This document shows, piece after piece, positions 62,381-64,000 of a stretch of 64,000 nt of DNA (position 1 is its first letter; each line of letters begins with the position of its first letter). The stretch is from Tomocerus qinae (taxonomy: Eukaryota; Arthropoda; Collembola; Entomobryomorpha; Tomoceridae). The translations under genes were made by a program, and so were the position numbers. The notes beneath the pieces are model-generated. The model was given only the letters and a program-made list of their open reading frames with translations, did no database searches and was not told where the DNA came from. The stretch covers positions 24,354,201 through 24,418,200 of the forward strand of contig CM034548.1 of the NCBI GenBank assembly GCA_020055645.1. Reading direction: 5' to 3'.

Positions 62381-64000
62381 TAAATCCTACCTTTCATGTT
62401 GGTTACCGCTATATGTCAACTCTAAACGTATTGGCAAAATTTTACTAACAGGCTAAATAGATATTGATGGTTCTTTTCAAATGGACACTCTGGGAACGCT
62501 AATTTATTACCTGGTGTCGTAAGTAAATGGACTCGCTCGAGTTTATTCAAAGCAGAAGTATAGCTAATAGTACGAAAGATATGACCTCTCGTGCCTCAAA
62601 AGACTGAATTTACCGAATATTACCTACACACTCTCTAAATTGTTTCCTTTCCTTACGAATTTTAGACAAAAGCTGTAAAGGCAAATACATTGTACAACAT
62701 TGACTAACAATGTTAGCAATTCGACAATATGTATTTATTTTACATTTTAATAGAAAATTGAATGTATGTCAGATTTATGATGGAAATGAGTTTGTAACAC
62801 TCCACTTAAATTTTAAACCATACTGGAGTTGCATCACATTGATGCCCATTTTTGATGTAGTTGTAGTGTGTTTGCCTATTTATATATTATATGTATGTTT
62901 TAAAACCAAAAATTGTCGTGGCTGCAACCAATCTGTCTATAGGACTAAATGCTGTCCAGGTCTTATTGTTTTTAAAAGTATTAACTATTGCATGGACTGC
63001 GATTCAGAGTTCCTTTTTTAAATTGCTTGATGGGCAAATTCCCTGTCTATGTATTATCTCTAATTTTGTGTACTTTAATTGGGTTACTGTAACTTTAATT
63101 ATAACTACTGCCAAAATTCCCATAACTGTATGTTTCAAGTGATGTAAGACATTATTTTGGAGTTTTATACGATGAGCTGTGTGGTATTTTTTTAATTAAA
63201 TGATTAATGACTATGTGTACCTGTTGGACAAGGGAACTAAATTTTTGATGTAACCATTAAAATTAATAACAGCAAAATTTAAAGAGTTGGCATTTATTTT
63301 TACGCCTAGTTAACATTCATAAAACATAAAAACTTCGTTCTGTACAGTGTAGCTGTAAAAATATTTGTCAGCCTGTTTGCATTGAATTATTTCATTGAAT
63401 AGCTGAATATATACAGTGAATCATATCAGTTATATAATTAAGTAGGTACACGTATATTAAGATTGTTCTGAAAACTTGTTACAATTTGCATGCGATGTAA
63501 CATCTCATGAGAATGTTGATAAACATCAAAAAACGTAAAATATGCTTATCTGCATTGTAAAAGAATGTTATCATTCCTTTCTATCATTCCATAGCCTAAC
63601 AAGCAGATGAAGTCATCCTGTGTAGTGAAAATGACAAAAAATGAAAGTATCTTGTTTAAATGGTAATAATGGGATCTGAAGAATGGTTTAAAACTAATTC
63701 CACATTCTTAAGTGTTTCATGGCCATGCAAAAATACTTTAGAGTGAAGTAACATAAAAATTGATCCTTCTCATTGGTGCTCACAGACATGGTGTAGTTAA
63801 ATGGATATCCCTTGTCTTCAATTCCCCTGAGTTTGTGCTTTAATAATGGTTTAGTGCATAGATATTTAGGAAATATGTAAATAGCACGACAAAAAAAGAA
63901 AAGCGAGAAATGTTTAATAGAGAAGTGGAGAAGCTCTAAAGATTTAGTGGGTCTACATGATACGTAGGTCAAAAGGTCATGGTGTTTATTTTGTCAAGTA
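62381..64000. other. Hira 3' UTR and downstream flank
   Basis: AT-rich DNA with no recognisable exon on either strand. No canonical AATAAA was singled out close to the Hira stop; ATTAAA variants occur near 63195 and 63256. The frames at 62710-63142 are short and match nothing known to me. Confidence 0.5.

Noticed and set aside
62710-63142. Two overlapping cysteine-containing frames after Hira
   Set aside because: AT-rich 3' flank, no homology, no splice context, overlapping in different frames.
1-64000. tRNA, rRNA, CRISPR array, or virus-like elements
   Set aside because: I saw no tRNA box pairs, rRNA blocks or regularly spaced repeats, and no reverse transcriptase, integrase, capsid or envelope reading frames. 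A reading by eye could miss a single tRNA.

Overview
This is a 64 kb piece of an AT-rich arthropod nuclear genome. All recognisable genes are multi-exon with GT-AG introns, mostly 60-600 bp long. The proteins are ordinary animal housekeeping and chromatin proteins. The corepressor gene has insect-like features: long glutamine tracts and a cysteine-rich module before the second SANT domain. Short words such as TAGGTA/TACCTA recur in the non-coding DNA. I would place it in a hexapod or other pancrustacean but cannot name a species. No bacterial, CRISPR or organelle features were seen.

Layout. 1-9767 is mostly non-coding, with one weak candidate terminal exon near 615-717 and one old repeat copy. 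9768-11039 (+) is a CHCHD2/CHCHD10-type twin CX9C protein. 12000-15039 (-) is POLDIP2, convergent with it; one POLDIP2 intron holds a ~510 bp palindromic (foldback) element. 15040-19171 is intergenic DNA plus the probable Smr 3' UTR. 19172-40264 (-) is the nuclear receptor corepressor Smr (NCoR/SMRT/SMRTER), with 21 coding exons and a 9 kb intron that starts with a GC donor. That intron contains a two-exon C2H2 zinc-finger gene on the opposite strand (33170-34589). 40337-49216 holds the Smr 5' leader and a long gene-free stretch with simple repeats. 49217-51930 (+) is Prp19. 51931-56722 is gene-free with two old repeat copies. 56723-62380 (+) is Hira. 62381-64000 is its 3' flank.

The exon models were assembled by hand from splice sites and remembered protein families. 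In each of the six genes the summed exon length is an exact multiple of three: 145 aa CHCHD2, 348 aa POLDIP2, 2145 aa Smr, 282 aa zinc finger, 505 aa Prp19 and 1044 aa Hira. This supports the splice phases. Functionally there is a mitochondrial pair (CHCHD2, POLDIP2), a transcriptional corepressor with a nested putative repressor-type zinc-finger gene, and two nuclear WD40 proteins in tandem (spliceosomal Prp19 and the H3.3 chaperone Hira). Nothing in the sequence shows that these neighbours work together.

No wholly new system was recognised. The points most worth a second look are the nested zinc-finger gene inside the GC-donor intron, DLS-type corepressor peptides in both host and nested genes, the intronic palindrome, and the conserved CoRNR boxes.
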